From contig CM020510.1 of the NCBI GenBank assembly GCA_009823395.1, positions 9,437,273 to 9,501,272 on the forward strand: DNA of 64,000 nucleotides. The letters are read 5' to 3'. Origin of the DNA: Thamnaconus septentrionalis. Its lineage: Eukaryota > Chordata > Actinopteri > Tetraodontiformes > Monacanthidae. A program made the position numbers and the translations under genes. Of this stretch, positions 14,367 to 30,500 are shown in pieces. Below the pieces are notes generated by a model. That model made no database searches. It was not told where the DNA came from and saw nothing but the letters and a program-made list of their open reading frames with translations. How positions within the stretch are numbered: the first letter of the stretch is position 1; each line of letters starts with the position of its first letter.

Positions 14367-17300
14367 TCAGACGAGCCTCTCATAGAAGAGGAGGTAGGCT
14401 TGGCAGCTCTGGACTTTACTTTCGCTCACAGGCTGAACGCTTGTGTCGCTGATGTGGAACCAGGACCCTCTCGGTGCCTCTGCGTCTCCTGTAGGGGAAG
14501 TTGGAGTGAGCGGACCGATTCGGAAGGAGGAACTACTTGATTTAAATCTTATTCCGGAGCCCATCCTACCTTGAGCCAATCCGTTTGATGAGGCATGGGC
14601 ACCGCTTGGTCGTACTTTAACATAGGCCGTGTAGTGACCCGACCTCATTGTTCCACTGTGCTCCACGATGCCATACAAACTGTACAGGATCTCAGTCTGT
14701 CCTTCCGCCAAGACCTGTTTTCAGAACAACCTTTCTTAGTGAACCAGTGAAACACTCAGAAAAAAAGCTACAGTTCATTTCAGTTAATGAAAAGTGTCAT
14801 GGCCAATATTTACCGTGCATTTAACTCCACAATAGGGAGCGAGATCCAGTAACAGGGGGAACTGGACATGTCGGTTCACCTTACAAATACTGTATCCATT
14901 CTGATGGGTGAGACGGGACACAATAAATTAAATTATAGAGCATCTTTTTAAGTGAATTAAAAAAGTGCAGTATTTATTGCAGTGGCAATACTCAGTTGGC
15001 AATGTTATAATAATTTCATTACTGCTGAGTACCACTGTGACATCGTGAGCTGCTGTGATATCTGAATGGAAATGCTTTTGAAATTATTATGACTGCACAT
15101 GGAGAATATTTGAAGTTATTGCCTCTTACTGCCTCTCTTGTCACTGTAAATTTACCACTAACCTAATACAGAGTACGCAGTTAACCCTGACAGACTTTAA
15201 AAAGCTTAACTCTGATCAAGGGAGCCCCTTATCTGTGCAGCGGAATAAATGTGAAGTAGAAATGTCTCACCTGTTGAAATCTCTTCAAATGCAGGGTAAG
15301 CACCGGTGGGGGAGAAGAGATCAACATTTGCTTCGAGGCGTCAGTGTAGATATTTTTGGATCCTGAACAAAAAGGACATAAAGAAGGATAAACTATGTAA
15401 ATGAGGCGCTGTTTCGGTGTAAATGCTTGCTATTTGGTGTCAAGTATATACACATTTTCTAGAAAACGTTTGAAATGAATAATACAGTCTAGGGCTGTTA
15501 ACAAAATAAAATAAATAATTTGCTCCTTACACATTTTTCATTGTGAAATTTAGGTTCTCAGCAAACGTTGCTGCAAATCAATTTAATCGTTAATCGATTG
15601 ATAAGGTCAATTAACTAATGATTAATCGTTAATCGATCGACAAGGTCAATCAACTAACGATTCACGAATTAATCCCTAATTTGCATCCCTAATACTGTGC
15701 AGTACCTTGGGCTTTGTCTTTATTTGGCTGCCGTTTAGTGCACGTGACACAGAGCAGGCTGTTGTTCTGCGTGAGCGTCTCCACCTCTGTGAACTGAAAG
15801 AGGCAGGACTTGACGGAACACTCCTGCTTCTCAGGTGCAGACCGGCTTGCCAGCGTTTGGAAGGCCAGTGCCGGGTCTTGATTGACTACTGTGTACTCTT
15901 TGTCCTCTGGTTGCCCCTCTTCACCCTCCTCCGCTGGTTCTTCCCCGTCAGAGTCTTGCAAGAAGGCTTCGTCCAGGTTCACTTTCTCCATTTTGTCCAC
16001 GATCTGTATGTCATCGTCGTCGTCGTCCTGGCCTGCGTCAGATGTTTGGTCACCTTCTATACTGCCGTCTTTTGGCTTTTGCTCGTCTGCTAAGACAGTG
16101 AAACGGTTGCTAACTGACGATGAGGATTCGGCAACTGAATCCATGTCCTCTTCGTGTTCCTCTGAGTCGTGAACGTTCTCCTGGTCCTGCTCAGATACGC
16201 TGATCTGTGCAGGATTGTCTTCACTCAATGAGGCGTCCTGGTGCACTTCGGTATCAGGATCCTCACCAGACTTTGAATCTGCGGTAATATCATTTTGGTT
16301 GGTCGTCTTGGTTGGAGATGTGAGGCTCTCCAATGTGGGCCTGCTCTCAAACTTCTGTTGCCTCTTTTGTTGCTATAAGACACAAAGGGGAATAAAAAGT
16401 TTGATCCATCTGTATTGGAAAGTGGCTGATATGTGTTTTTGGTATCATATCAAACAGTGAACAGAGAAATCTACACTATCCAAAAGCCCTTCGGTGAAGA
16501 TGAAAACACAGAGCTTGCACAGCAGCTTCACTGTCAACCCTGTGGTGTATTGTTATTGCAGCAGGAGAGAGAGTGCATGTTATCGTCCTTGGTCAGCTTC
16601 AACAGCTTTGTGTATTCTGACCCATCAGGTGATGCCTTTCCCGATGCTTAACAGAACTGATACTGTTGACATGGATTGGCACTATCTGTCTTATACTCAG
16701 ATACAAACAAAAGTTACTAAAATAAATAAAATAAGATTTTTTTTTTAAATCCGAAATGGAATGGAAGGAAGCAGAGCTCATCCAGTCCACAGCAGAGACT
16801 GTTTAAAGTTGATTAGGGATGACATGTAAAAACCCACTCTACCTTGGCTTGCTTTTTTGCCTGTTTCTTGGCTTTCTTTTGTTGGTACTTGCTGCTGGGC
16901 GAGTCATCATTTCCACTGGTAAAAGTTGGACTGCTTGTGGCCTCACGGCTGCTCTGTACTTTTTTCTGATTCTTCTTTCTGTATGCCTGTTGGGTAACGA
17001 AAACATTTTTAAAACCAGTAGTGTTCAAAATAACTGCCAAAAGCATTTTAATGATTACCTCGTCGGAAACTGGCAAGGAAAGATCCAAAAACATCTCAGT
17101 GACGATGGAAACCTGCGTGCACAAAGTGGGAGTGTATTGGTATCAGCTTGAGACTGAACAGCTGGTTATCTGCACCTCTTGTCATGGGTTTGTACCGTTT
17201 GACACTGCTGACACATTATGGTGCTGGTCATTTCTCCCCCAAAAACCAGGTCGACAAAGTTTTTAGGAATTCCATTTCTCTCGTACTCTGCAATCAGAGT

Positions 17301-19506
17301 TTCAGTGTCAGGAAAAAACATTTAGAAGGCTTTAATTGTGTCAAAGTCAAGAATTAGAAGATATTCAATTTTCCCAGAGCACTTGCCTTTCACTAGTTTT
17401 TTCATCTGTTCTCCATCTGTGATTTTTCCCAATTTCTTGATTTCTTCCATTAATCCTGTGTTAACTCTCTGATGAGACAAATACAATCTTAAAATGTTGA
17501 AAACAAATCACAACAACAGAAACTTCTAATTATAAAATGTGCACGTCTCACTAAATTTCAATCACTGGCACCTCTCGTAAAAAGATCTGCATAATCCCTT
17601 AAAAAAGATTCTGTAATCTTGACAGTAGCATATAAGTTGCGATACACTAATAACATATTTTTCGTGACAGAATTTTTAATCGCACCAAAGACTTTCCCGA
17701 TAATACAAGACGGCTTAAAACAACAGCTAGAGCAGTTATTTGACAGGATGGACCAAAAAATTATTGAGACATTTACTACCTGTAATTACATAGGAAAAAA
17801 AAAAAAAAGAATTCTAAAAGCTTACTTTGATTTCCTCAGCCCGCATCCCATCCAGGAGATAGCGCAGCAGCTCCTGGCTGTCTTGCTGCTGGAAACCTTT
17901 GAACCTGGCAGCCCTGCAGGTGACAACACACAACCAAAGACGCTCAGTGGGGAAAATGCATTTTAAGCGCATCTTGAGAGAAAGCTTGCAGGTGCACTCA
18001 CTTTTTACACACTTGTGTGAACAGCTCCCGCGGTGTCACAACGCCCTTTTTGGTCTCTTGGATTTCATTCAGCAGCTGACACATAGCCAAAGTCAGCGAT
18101 CCAGGCTGGTCTAAGTGAACTCCAAGAGGCTCCTGCAGTCATCACAGTAAGTCACTCAGCAATAAAACATTTAAAATCTATATATATATAAATATATTTT
18201 TTGAAAATCTAGAAACGCACCAAATCGGCAGAAGCAACGGGTTGAATGTTGAGGCTCCTTTTCTCTGTCTCTTTGTTCAGAGTCTGTCTTAAGAGGTGTG
18301 TTTGTGAAAGACTCTGGAAAGGAAAACCACATCAATCACTACATCCAGGCAGGTGAGAGAATTAAGCCGATGAAGCACAATCCTACTTGAATGACAGCGT
18401 TGAAGAAACACGTGTTGCCCAGGTTGCTCAGCCCTTTCACTGAAACACCACCGCTCTCTACAGGGGAGTCAGTCTTTTGAGGTTTTTCATAACTTTCTTT
18501 CTTGGTATTTCTCTTTTGGCGCGCCTTGTTGTTTTCTTTCTCCTCATGGTCACCATTTCCCTCAGGTGCGATAAGTTCCGTCTTTTGGACAGCTTCCAAT
18601 GAGCTGTCCTCTTCCTTTACTTCTGAATAAACAACGGGAAAACATGGTTACATAGACAATCATAAACTGCTCAATCAGAGCAAAAGAATTAGATGGAGAT
18701 GCTAAAAGTGCTTCAAAAATGGAGGGGGAGTGGTACTTGTCTCTGCTGTCTTGATTGGCTGTGCGGATGCTTCTTTTTGCAGTTTGGATATGAGCTGAGC
18801 CAAATGTCCTGTTTTGGAATACTGGACCTCGTCATCGCAAATGTAACACCTAAATGTTTTTTCAAAACATGAATTTATAAAGGATTACAACTCACAGGAA
18901 ATGCAATTTGTATACAAAAGGTAACAAAACAAACCACATTAACACTCACCACACAGCCCAGGTATCTAAATTGATCACGAGACAGTGTGGGTCTGACCGC
19001 GGAGTCTCATAATGTCTGATAGCGTGCTGGTTCTCAGAATAACGTCCGCATCCCTGCCAGAAAAGATATCAGTTCATTTAGAATTTGTGCAAAAACGTGC
19101 AAGCCTAACCGCAGACGTGTAGACTCACTCTATGGCCGCATTTCAAGCACAACCAGGCGACTTGTGTCTCTTGTTCCTCTTGAGAGTCCTGTTCTTGAGC
19201 ATCGGCGTCGACGTTCTCTTTGTTTTCGTCATTGCTGCAATCCTGACAACTCATCCAGTTTGAATTCCCAGAGAGTTTCTTGAGAAGAGTTTGTTCTGTT
19301 CCCTTCTTGATATGCCTGCACGACGGACCTATGAGAAAGAAAGAAAGAAAAATAGAAATAATTGACAGCCTTGTCTAAGTCACATCCTATGGGTTTACAG
19401 GTTGGTAACAGGTTGCCATGACAACGAAAATACTGAATTCTTTACCTGAGAGGTCAATGTCATCTTCCTCCCTCGAGCTCTTGTCCTTTGCTCTTTTCTT
19501 TCCCAT
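14367..19506 (-). CDS. usp16: Ubiquitin carboxyl-terminal hydrolase 16
   Basis: Cysteine deubiquitinase that removes ubiquitin from histone H2A. Coding exons in transcript order: 19506-19446, 19328-19129, 19053-18950, 18849-18737, 18622-18387, 18313-18221, 18132-18002, 17913-17826, 17468-17387, 17287-17196, 17112-17059, 16986-16843, 16372-15706, 15362-15271, 14900-14814, 14714-14367. They sum to 2592 bp, 863 aa (human about 823). N-terminal ZnF-UBP finger ([34 protein letters not shown]). Catalytic Cys box [34 protein letters not shown], zinc-ribbon pairs CQQC and CVTC, and His box [13 protein letters not shown]. The long exon 13 codes an acidic linker with six aspartates in a row, and [12 protein letters not shown] is conserved. 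The start MGKKRAKDK matches the family. The exon 9 donor is GC instead of GT. The last exon has an extra serine-rich stretch between the His box and WFHISD. Confidence 0.97.
15585..15662. repeat. Tandem duplication, 2 x 39 bp
   Basis: Two adjacent 39-bp units (15585-15623 and 15624-15662) start AATCGTTAATCGAT and differ at only a few bases. They lie in the usp16 intron between exons 13 and 14. Confidence 0.85.
18175..18198. repeat. (TA)n tract in usp16 intron
   Basis: A short imperfect TATATA run in the intron between exons 6 and 7 of usp16. Confidence 0.8.
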
Positions 19507-21717
<2,211 letters not shown>

Positions 21718-21767
21718 CGGACAAACCTGACGCCACTTTTGCATTTGTGCCTTGAAGCCGTTTCTTT

Positions 21768-21773
21768 AATAAA
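21768..21773 (+). terminator. rwdd2b: Polyadenylation signal, rwdd2b
   Basis: AATAAA 51 bp after the rwdd2b stop codon, giving a very short 3' UTR. Confidence 0.8.
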
Positions 21774-24700
21774 ACTGTTGAAGAAAAAATGTTTAAATGC
21801 TTTAGAGTTTTCTTCGTTTTTGGTATCATGTAGAGACACTGATTGGAAGTGTGTGGTCAAATGCGGCTGATTTAATGAAATAAATGGACCTGATTTTATA
21901 GGTGATAATCAGACATTGCACCTGGAATGCCAACACAGGAAGAACAACCGTGCAATTTGACTAACTTAAGTAATTTTTCCTTACGTTTTTTGGTTAATCA
22001 TTGTCTATTTCAAAAAAGGTAATTTATATTTTTAGGTAATGTATTTTGCGTGGACTTGTAAAGTACAGGAACGTCTATAACTGTATATGCAGATAAATAA
22101 TTCCCAGAGAAAGGTATTTTAAAAAGATGACGGTAAAGGCAAATATGAAGGTCAAGGTGAAGGTACTTACGTGTCCTGCAGGTGGCAGTGTTGTACAATC
22201 AAACCTGAAAAATATTACACGCGGGGGTGGAACCTGTGTTGAAATTAAAATGAACACAGATTAACACCAGGAAAAAAACAAAAACGAATAAGAAACTATA
22301 ACCTAATTGTCCGATTTGTTATGAAGGTTTAACCTTTTAAAAATGAAATGAACTTAAATTAATGAACCATTTTTGTGAGCTAATTTTCCTCAGATAATGC
22401 CTTTCACATTGATCCTGAGGCAACGAGATGGTTTCTTGTAGACAAGTTCTCATAACAATTTGTGTTCGGGTGACTCTTCTTGCCTGGTGTGCTGTCTCCT
22501 TTCGTTTTTTTTTCCCACATGTTTTTTTTTCTTACTCTTGCCGTGTGGTAATCCCTTGAGGAGTGTGTTGTTGACGTGTGTGGATGCTGTAGTTTAACAC
22601 ATTAATTGTACCTTAGCCAATTCAGGTCAATAACACCATAAAATGTCAAGTGTGCTCCATCTTCTGATATCAACTCTCTTCTCCATTCCCTTCACTTACT
22701 GCTGCACTCGCTAATAAACACTAAATAGCTGACCGATGGTTAGCATGACTAACAAACAAAGCATTCAGTGCAAATCCTGAAATATAACTCAAGTGCTGGA
22801 TCAATTTTTTTTTTTTTTTTTTGCAAATTCTATAGTGTGGTCCATAAGGAAAACAACAGGAGTTCTCTATTTCTCACACACAACTTTATATATTGATGAC
22901 TGGATCCTGAATCACTTCACTCAAAAATAATATGAAAGCTAATGTTATAGTTTACGGCTACTTTTTTTTTTTTTTTTTAACTTCCTATCTTTGTTACATT
23001 TGCCCGAGTTGCGTGTGCTGAAAGACGTTCGGCACAAACTGAGTAAACAACTGTACAAATCCACACAGTTGGCATCCAAACTGCGACAGTCTTTTCATTC
23101 CTTTGTGTTTGTCTCCGTAGCTGAAACTTTCGTCCCTTTTTAAACCGAGGCCCCACCGCATTCTGTGCGCATGCTGATGGTTTGTAATAATCTCCTTCTG
23201 CTTGTCTCTGGGAATGAGTGTTCATAAAGGAAAACATCATCATTGGAACGGTGCTCAGGTAACTGACTCTGCCAGACAGGAATGTCAATGAGGAGGCTCG
23301 GCAGATCAAGGTTTAGCTCAGAGAAAATGGAAACCTACTGGGTTGTTTCCCGTTCCTTCTGGTCAGGGGTCTCTGCAGCTCCACCACTGGGTGGAGGTTG
23401 GGGCACACTAGCCCTTCATTTCCTGCCGCTTGCTTATTATGCTCAACTTAATTTTGAAATGCAAGATAAGAGCAGAGGGGTGAAATATGCTGTACATTTA
23501 TTTGTGGTTATTGTTGGTCAGACCGCTGAAAAACAGAATTCTCTGCACATTAGTTGGGCAATTTAAAGATATTGATCCAGGAAAAAGAAGCAAGCAAAGA
23601 AAACACTTCAGATAAACAACCTACTGGACAGTTATACACAATTTGCAGAAGTTTTCTTTTGAATTATTTCCTGTTTCTCATGTCAAGCCTCTGAAACCAG
23701 TGCTGACTTCCCACAGATGTCATGTCCTATTGACAGGCCTGATTCAGTAAGACATTGCTTCAATCTGCATACGCTCCCTTTTATCCGTAGATCCGTCGAT
23801 ACACTTCTCAAACATAATGTGCAATGTCTTAACAGTTTCCACCAAACAACTGTAATGCAATCCACATGGGTTAATGAACGAACTGTTAACAGATAAACTG
23901 TTGACTTGGAGTAATACAGCTGGGATTGGCTCTGCCTCCATGACCCTGAGTGCAGGATAAGCATGGAAAAGTGAAGACTGGATGATAGCAACATTTTTTG
24001 CTGATTTTATTATCTGCTTTAGTTGGGCTGAGTCGTGTAGTTGGGTTCATGACAAAGCAAATTTGAAGCATTTTTTTTTTAAAATTACAATAAACATAAC
24101 GCATACTATTAAACTTTTCTGAGCAGGTTCATCAGAGTAAAAAGCTAGTATGGGAAAGTGAGACAAAAAATGGGAAACAGTTTGTTCTGTGGAAACATGT
24201 TAAACTAAACAGGTGCTGTCGAATCACCTGCAACTGATACAATTCCAGGTGATCAGCGGAATGCGCTTGCCACACCAATCAGGCTGCAGGTGTGCAGGTG
24301 TGTTGGGAGGAGTCAAGGCTGGTAGAAGTCAAGGCTGGTAGAAGTGAATGTATTCGTGTCTCCGTGTTCATTCATACCAGACGCTTGAAAATTCTGATTC
24401 GATTTACGCCGGTTTATGCAACTGCACAGCAAAACGCTAACAGACCTATCAGTCTGGTGTCCCGCCCATGTTCTGCATTTCCAATTCAGCCAAAGTGAAC
24501 TGGATAATCAAAGCAATTAAAAACACAATCAGCTGTGTTTTCAAGAGCGACGCGCCAACTGGCCCATGAGCTCTTTGTGATTCTGGACTTTCTTTCCTGA
24601 TGACCCCGCAAGGTGAACCCTTGTATAGCCGTCCACCCCATGAATACTAAATATGGCTGAATTAAACATTTTTACTCTTCTCACTACTATTTAATCAGTT

Positions 24701-25217
24701 GTCTTACGGAGCTGTCTGTCTGGAGTAATCCCTGAGGCTCACCACTACGCGGACTGGGATCATAATGACGTCTGGCATGCTGCTCGGGAAGTATTCAAAG
24801 CCCGAGAAGTCCCACAGGTACTTCCCCTCCTCCTATGTGTGATCTATCAGAGCTTCAACCTTATCAATCGATAAGTCTTTGTTAATGCACCGGCGTGCTG
24901 CATCACATGTTATGGCAAACACTTTAAAAGCAAGAGCGCTGTCTTAATTTTGGGGGGAAATAAGGATATTTTGGGAAGATTTAGTTTTAACATGCCAGTG
25001 GTCAGTGGTGCTGTGTTGAGTGTGATTCCCGGACTGGTTTGGTTGTCAATTTTACATGCTCTCCTCGTGTCTGCCTGGATCTCCCTCCGGGTGCACCAAC
25101 TTCTTCCCACACTCCGGCAGAATGATTACTAAAGTTAACCGGCGGTTTTCAATTCCCCACAGTTGCGAATGTGGAAATGTCTTTTTTTTTTTCCCTCTCT
25201 CTGTTTTTATCGGTATG

Positions 25218-25320
25218 TCAGTGCCGTGATGAACCGGCAACCTTGCCCAATGTCAGACGGGATGTGTTGTAGCCCTTTGTGACCCTGCATAGGATAAGCA
25301 GAGCTAGATAACGGCATGGG
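25218..25320 (+). mobile_element. Diverged L2/SINE-tail fragment
   Basis: Reads like the common fish L2-type tail (GTGATGAACCGGCAACCTT ... GTGACCCTGCATAGGATAAG), with many substitutions. It is an old fragment; boundaries are approximate. Confidence 0.6.
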
Positions 25321-26407
25321 GGGAGGGGGCGGGGGACAGAGAAAAAAAAGATTGGGAAGCTCAAGCGCGCAGCTACATATAGCATCAGAGATTGCTGCTC
25401 TGAACCTCCGTCTCAGGAGAAAGAGATTACAAAGTCATTGTTTGGGCAACTTATGGTCAAAAAGTTGAAACAGTGTGAAACTGAGGACAGCAGAATACAC
25501 AAAGTAAACAAGGGTGTTGATGATGCTTGAACTGAAGTTGTCTACGTGCGATTTATATCATGTACATGAGTTCATTATTGCGGCACATTAAAGAACAAAC
25601 AGCAGTGCACTGTGCCCGATCACATGCTGTGCGATGCTATTTAAAGCCACCTGCAAATAAAACTGCAGCCCTTCGGGGTTTTTTTTTGCATACGTAAAGG
25701 CAAAAAGCTGAGAAACTATGAAACCAGCATATCACTAAAAATGAAGCCTCACGTGCCAAAACACAAACTGAAATAACCCCCAAACTCACACTTTGTGATG
25801 CAAATGAAATACACACACTCTGTTTTGTGTGCAGCCTTGAAGCGACTAAGCCCATAAGTTGAAGTCAGGCATTGTTGGCTTTCCAGCTCACTGCCTAACT
25901 TGAGCCACTCATCTTTTTTTCCAGTGGCAGTGTCTTTGCTAACCACTCATTAACCGGCTAATTACCCATTCATCCACCAACATGTTCCACTTCTAACGTA
26001 TCTCCCCCCGGATACATACATCATGGCTGCGTTTCCATTAGATGTGCATATTAGTGGCAAATGACAGATGCGGCTTGGATGAATAGCAGGCGCCATTTAC
26101 TACAGATATAGAAGTGAGCGCAAAACCAAGCAGGAAAAAAAAAGGCACGTGGAAACATTAATGAGTTTGCTGAAATAACAGCGCCGCGCCGCCTTGACAT
26201 TGTAGCAAAGAATCCCCTCATTATCAAACCAATGCTAATATTTCCTTGAGCTGTCATTTTATTGGAAGAACATCAGTCTCTCTCTCACTAATATCCCAAC
26301 TTTAATTAAGTCTCTGGTGAGTTCCTTGGAAGTATCTCAAGCGCTCAAATCCAAACAGATGGCATGCTATTTCTTGCATACCTTATGCCACAGGTAAACC
26401 ACCCCCT

Positions 26408-26443
26408 CCCTTCCTTACCCTTTCCTTCCCTTCCCTTCCCTTT

Positions 26444-26479
<36 letters not shown>
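26408..26479. repeat. (CCTT)n-(CA)n compound simple repeat
   Basis: Pyrimidine-rich CCTTCC units followed by about 17 CA units ending at 26479. Confidence 0.95.
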
Positions 26480-26480
<1 letters not shown>

Positions 26481-27508
26481 ATTCAAGACGAGGCTTCCCT
26501 GTGCGTACTCCCCATGGGCCGACACAATTCAAAATCCTGCCAAAAAACACAGAAAAAGTGACTGTTAATTAGTTCTAAAAATACAATGCAGCATAAATCA
26601 AATGGCAAACAAGCAACTCCAGGGCAGGCTATTTGAAGATGCACCTCCGAGCCCGGCGGCGAGCCCGGCGAGGATGAATGACTTGAGAAAACACCGAGGG
26701 TGCGTTCGCCTCCACTCATCCATCCACGGTGCCAGCCAGCGTGTGGCCTGTTGGAGTCGCGGAGCCCGAGGCCCCCCTCACGCAGCAAACAATCGTATCT
26801 GACTGTACACATTCATTCCGGGCTAATGGCAACAGCGATGGATCTGGGTGGAGGCACGCCAGCTCGTGTTCTTTGTTCCACATCATTTGGCTCCCTTTAA
26901 GCACCACTCACCCCTGTCACGAGTGGATGTCTGAGCGATCTGTTAAGTCTCATCAAATATGATTAGGCAGAACACGTCTCTGGGTGATATCCAGCTGGCT
27001 CCTCCTCCGCTTTACTTATTTATTTATTTATTTTCCCCCCTCAAGCAGCCGTCCAGAAGAGGCATAAGTTAAAGTTGGGGTGGGCCGAGAGGGGGAGACG
27101 TAAAACATTTACCTTTGTTCCAAACAAGGCTGAACATTAAAAAAAAAAAAAAAACGTTTGAAAACGTTTGGTTTATCTTTAGTTGAGGGGATTTGGACAG
27201 AACCACAATGTTCCTGGATGTTACCTTTTCTTTATTTTTTTATTTGTTGCAGTGGCTTTTTATTTCACGGTAGCACCGCTGTTGTAAACACAGCATCATT
27301 ATTGTAACCAATTCTCCATTGGAATGAGCTGTCAATCAAAGACAAACCCATTAAAAAAAAAAGCCCCTGCTCTCGGCAACAATAACACAATATGATTTTT
27401 AAAAACCTTTTTGAAAACCCCCACCCCAAAAAAATAACCCCTGAATTTCATCTTCTGTCTCCCCCTTTGCAACGCATCTTCAGGGTGCCGAGGAACTTTT
27501 TAAAAAAA

Positions 27509-27537
27509 ACATATATATATATATTTATATATATATT
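27509..27537. repeat. (AT)n tract
   Basis: Imperfect AT repeat next to a run of A. Confidence 0.85.
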
Positions 27538-30500
27538 TCAAAACATTTCTCTCTATCTTTCCTTTCCAATTGGCAAGTTGTGGGTTATTCTTATTATTTT
27601 TAAAACGAGGTCTGGGATTATTGGCCAGCGCACATGGTCATTAATGGCTGCTAAATCTGTATGTAAATTATGACCCACAGGGAAACCCTTCCCTTAATCA
27701 CTTCTGTTTTGCATTCTGCATTGGCTTTGCAAGTTCCATATCTAAAAAAGAAACATTTTTTTCAACCGCCAAACAGCTCAGGGAGTTACACAGGACAGTT
27801 TATGTTTTCTAGACGGTAAAACAAGGAGACTCAGCCTTGTTTCTCTTTGTGCGGTTAAATCCAAAAAAGAGGCCAGCTATTTGTGCAAGGGTTTGAGCAA
27901 CTTTGCTAATCTAGAGTAGGACTGTGGTGTGAAAAGAAAAAAGGAGAGAGAGAAGAAAATTAAACTGTGTTGATAAGAGCAATGAACCACTCCTCTTATT
28001 TATTCCAGCCATGTCATTTAACTAAAAAAAACCAAAAAAAATGTAATGAGGAGTATTAGTATAAGAATTTGCATTTAAAATCATAAAAATAAGAATTGTA
28101 CCACAGACCTAACTTTAAATGTTATGTTCTCTTTCTAATTTCTTGTTCATTTCTGGAGATATCAACTCGTCCCCGGAGGATTTTGTCGGACACTTCTGTT
28201 CTGCCATGATAAGAGCTTATTGTGAGCTGGAGGACTGATATGGACCCAGCCTACCGGGTACAGTGGGGATCACTTTCTCCGGTTTAGTAGACTTACAAGT
28301 CCTCCTCAGAGGTCATGCTGTGATTGTTACATTGCCTGCGGTTTCGGCTCTCACATTTCAAGGGTAAAGAGGAAATCCATTTTCCAACTGGCTGTTTATG
28401 ATCGCGGGAGCCGCGCAATCCCTCGATATCCAATTACGGAATTACGTCGAAAAAGTCTTGCCATTACTTTCTGCCAGGCGTTATTCAAGACAGTCCATCT
28501 CAATTTATGTTGCCGTAACGAAGCACCCGGCTTTTAATAAATGGGGAGGAGCGTGACGCCGGAGCTGATGTTTATTTGAACTGGCTGGGCTTTTGGTGGT
28601 AATGATTATGAATTGAGCGTCGGGAGCTGTCTACGCCAGAGGACGGGGGCGGGGTGGGGGCGGCGGTGTGAGGTGTTGTGTGAAGCAGGCAGATGGTTGG
28701 CCGGACACCGTGTTGATAATGGCAACATTAGTCTGCTGGGAAGCAACATTATGCTCAAGGTCAATGGGAGCTGAAGAATGGAGGATCGTAATGACTCATG
28801 GAGCCTGCGTCCCGGAACGAGATCTTCCTTTAAGGATGTTGCAGCGCTCTAATGTGCGCTCGGTTATCGGCGCGCCATTACGCCCCTCCTCGAAATTTCC
28901 AAAAGTTCATCCGCGTCAAGTGGAGCGGTGATAATGCCCGATTAAAAGCCGCCATCTTTGGTTTCTCTAAATTGGGAGGGCGTAAAAATGTGAGTGCGTC
29001 CCCAGATTACCTGTAAATGGGAAACTTGCTCTAGTTAAATGTTCGTTCCAGTGGCGTCGTTTCAAAGCCTTCTTCTACGGACCATTACACCTCTACGCAC
29101 GAGGACCCCGTGTACACAGCGCGGACACTGTCATCATTTGCACGTATTTGCATGTAAGTCACTTTGGGATATTTACATATGTCCTCCAACACCCATGATG
29201 ATAGTAGTAGCGTGATAGAATAAGGCTAACATTGTATTCGCATTAGATATTCGCATTGTCGTTTTTGTTTTTACTGTTGGCATTATTTTAGGAATTAGCA
29301 CTATTAAGTCCATGTTAAAGCAGGCAGCCTCTACCCAGCTTCTTCAGCCATAACAAGAGGGTGGTTCTCTGCCACCAGTTTTATTTCTCACCCCCGTGTT
29401 TTACTAAAACAAGGGCAACAGCAGCCTGCTGGGATGACATCTGTGGGCATCTCGACAGAGTCACTGTGTGGGCATAACGGCTCCAGTGAGACGGAGGAGG
29501 AATCTGCAGACAGTCAGCTCTTCCCTATGTCCTTCATTATTCATGCACACAAATCACAAGAAGAGCTCTGTGTCCAATGTGGGAACTTCAGCCCCCTTTT
29601 GATGGAAATATATCTCCTAGTTTTATGCTGCATTTACACCAAAACAAACCGGCTCCCTGCACATCCTCACGCTCTCTGGTGAAGCTCTGAGAAAACAAAG
29701 ACAGGGGGACCAACAACCTGAAGTGAAGAAGTTAGTACATAATATTGCAATGGAGATGAGGTTCTTTGTAATATTTCACCTATATTGTTTTCTATCACAA
29801 TAAATGCAATTTAAGCCACATTTATCAGCAGTTATGATTAGTATGTTATGAACAGTATTGAGCATTATCTGCTCATTGCTATATGCTATTTAGTGACAAA
29901 GCCAGAATGTGAGGGATTCAATGCTTCCGAGGCCAGGAAAAGGTGATTTATATGTATTAACCTGATGGTGCCCGGTTGCCTGACTGGTAAACAAAGGAGC
30001 ACACAGAGGGCGCTGTGATGCCGCCGTTCTATGTTGGATGACATGATAAAACCAGTTCTGTACATAACAAAAGTTTAATTCATATGGCCCCTTTCAATCC
30101 TTCCACTCTATAGTCATATATAAGAAGTAAAGCCTGTGTAATACACCGACACAATACAAGCAATACAAGATGTATGACACGCCAATTACAGTTCAACGAC
30201 TCCATCAACGTGTTCCCTTCAAATGACTGTGACTGACACTCTTCAAGTGCCGATATGCATTTCTCCCCAGCACATTTTAAAAGTCCATCCTAATCACAAC
30301 AAACGTCCAGTTTTCAAGTTATTCACATTTTAATCCGCACTTTGTCTTTTTTTTTTTTTGCTTTACATTTTTCTTTTTCTTTTCTTTTCTTACAGGGGCA
30401 TAGTTGAAAAAAAGAATATCAATACAGAGAGAGATAGAGAGAGAAAAACAAAACTAAACAAACCTCACACATCCCCCATAAAAAGCAAAATCAATAATTA

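Noticed and set aside
15707..16093. 128-aa plus-strand reading frame
   Set aside because: It is the antisense of usp16 exon 13; its composition mirrors the acidic linker and no family is recognisable.
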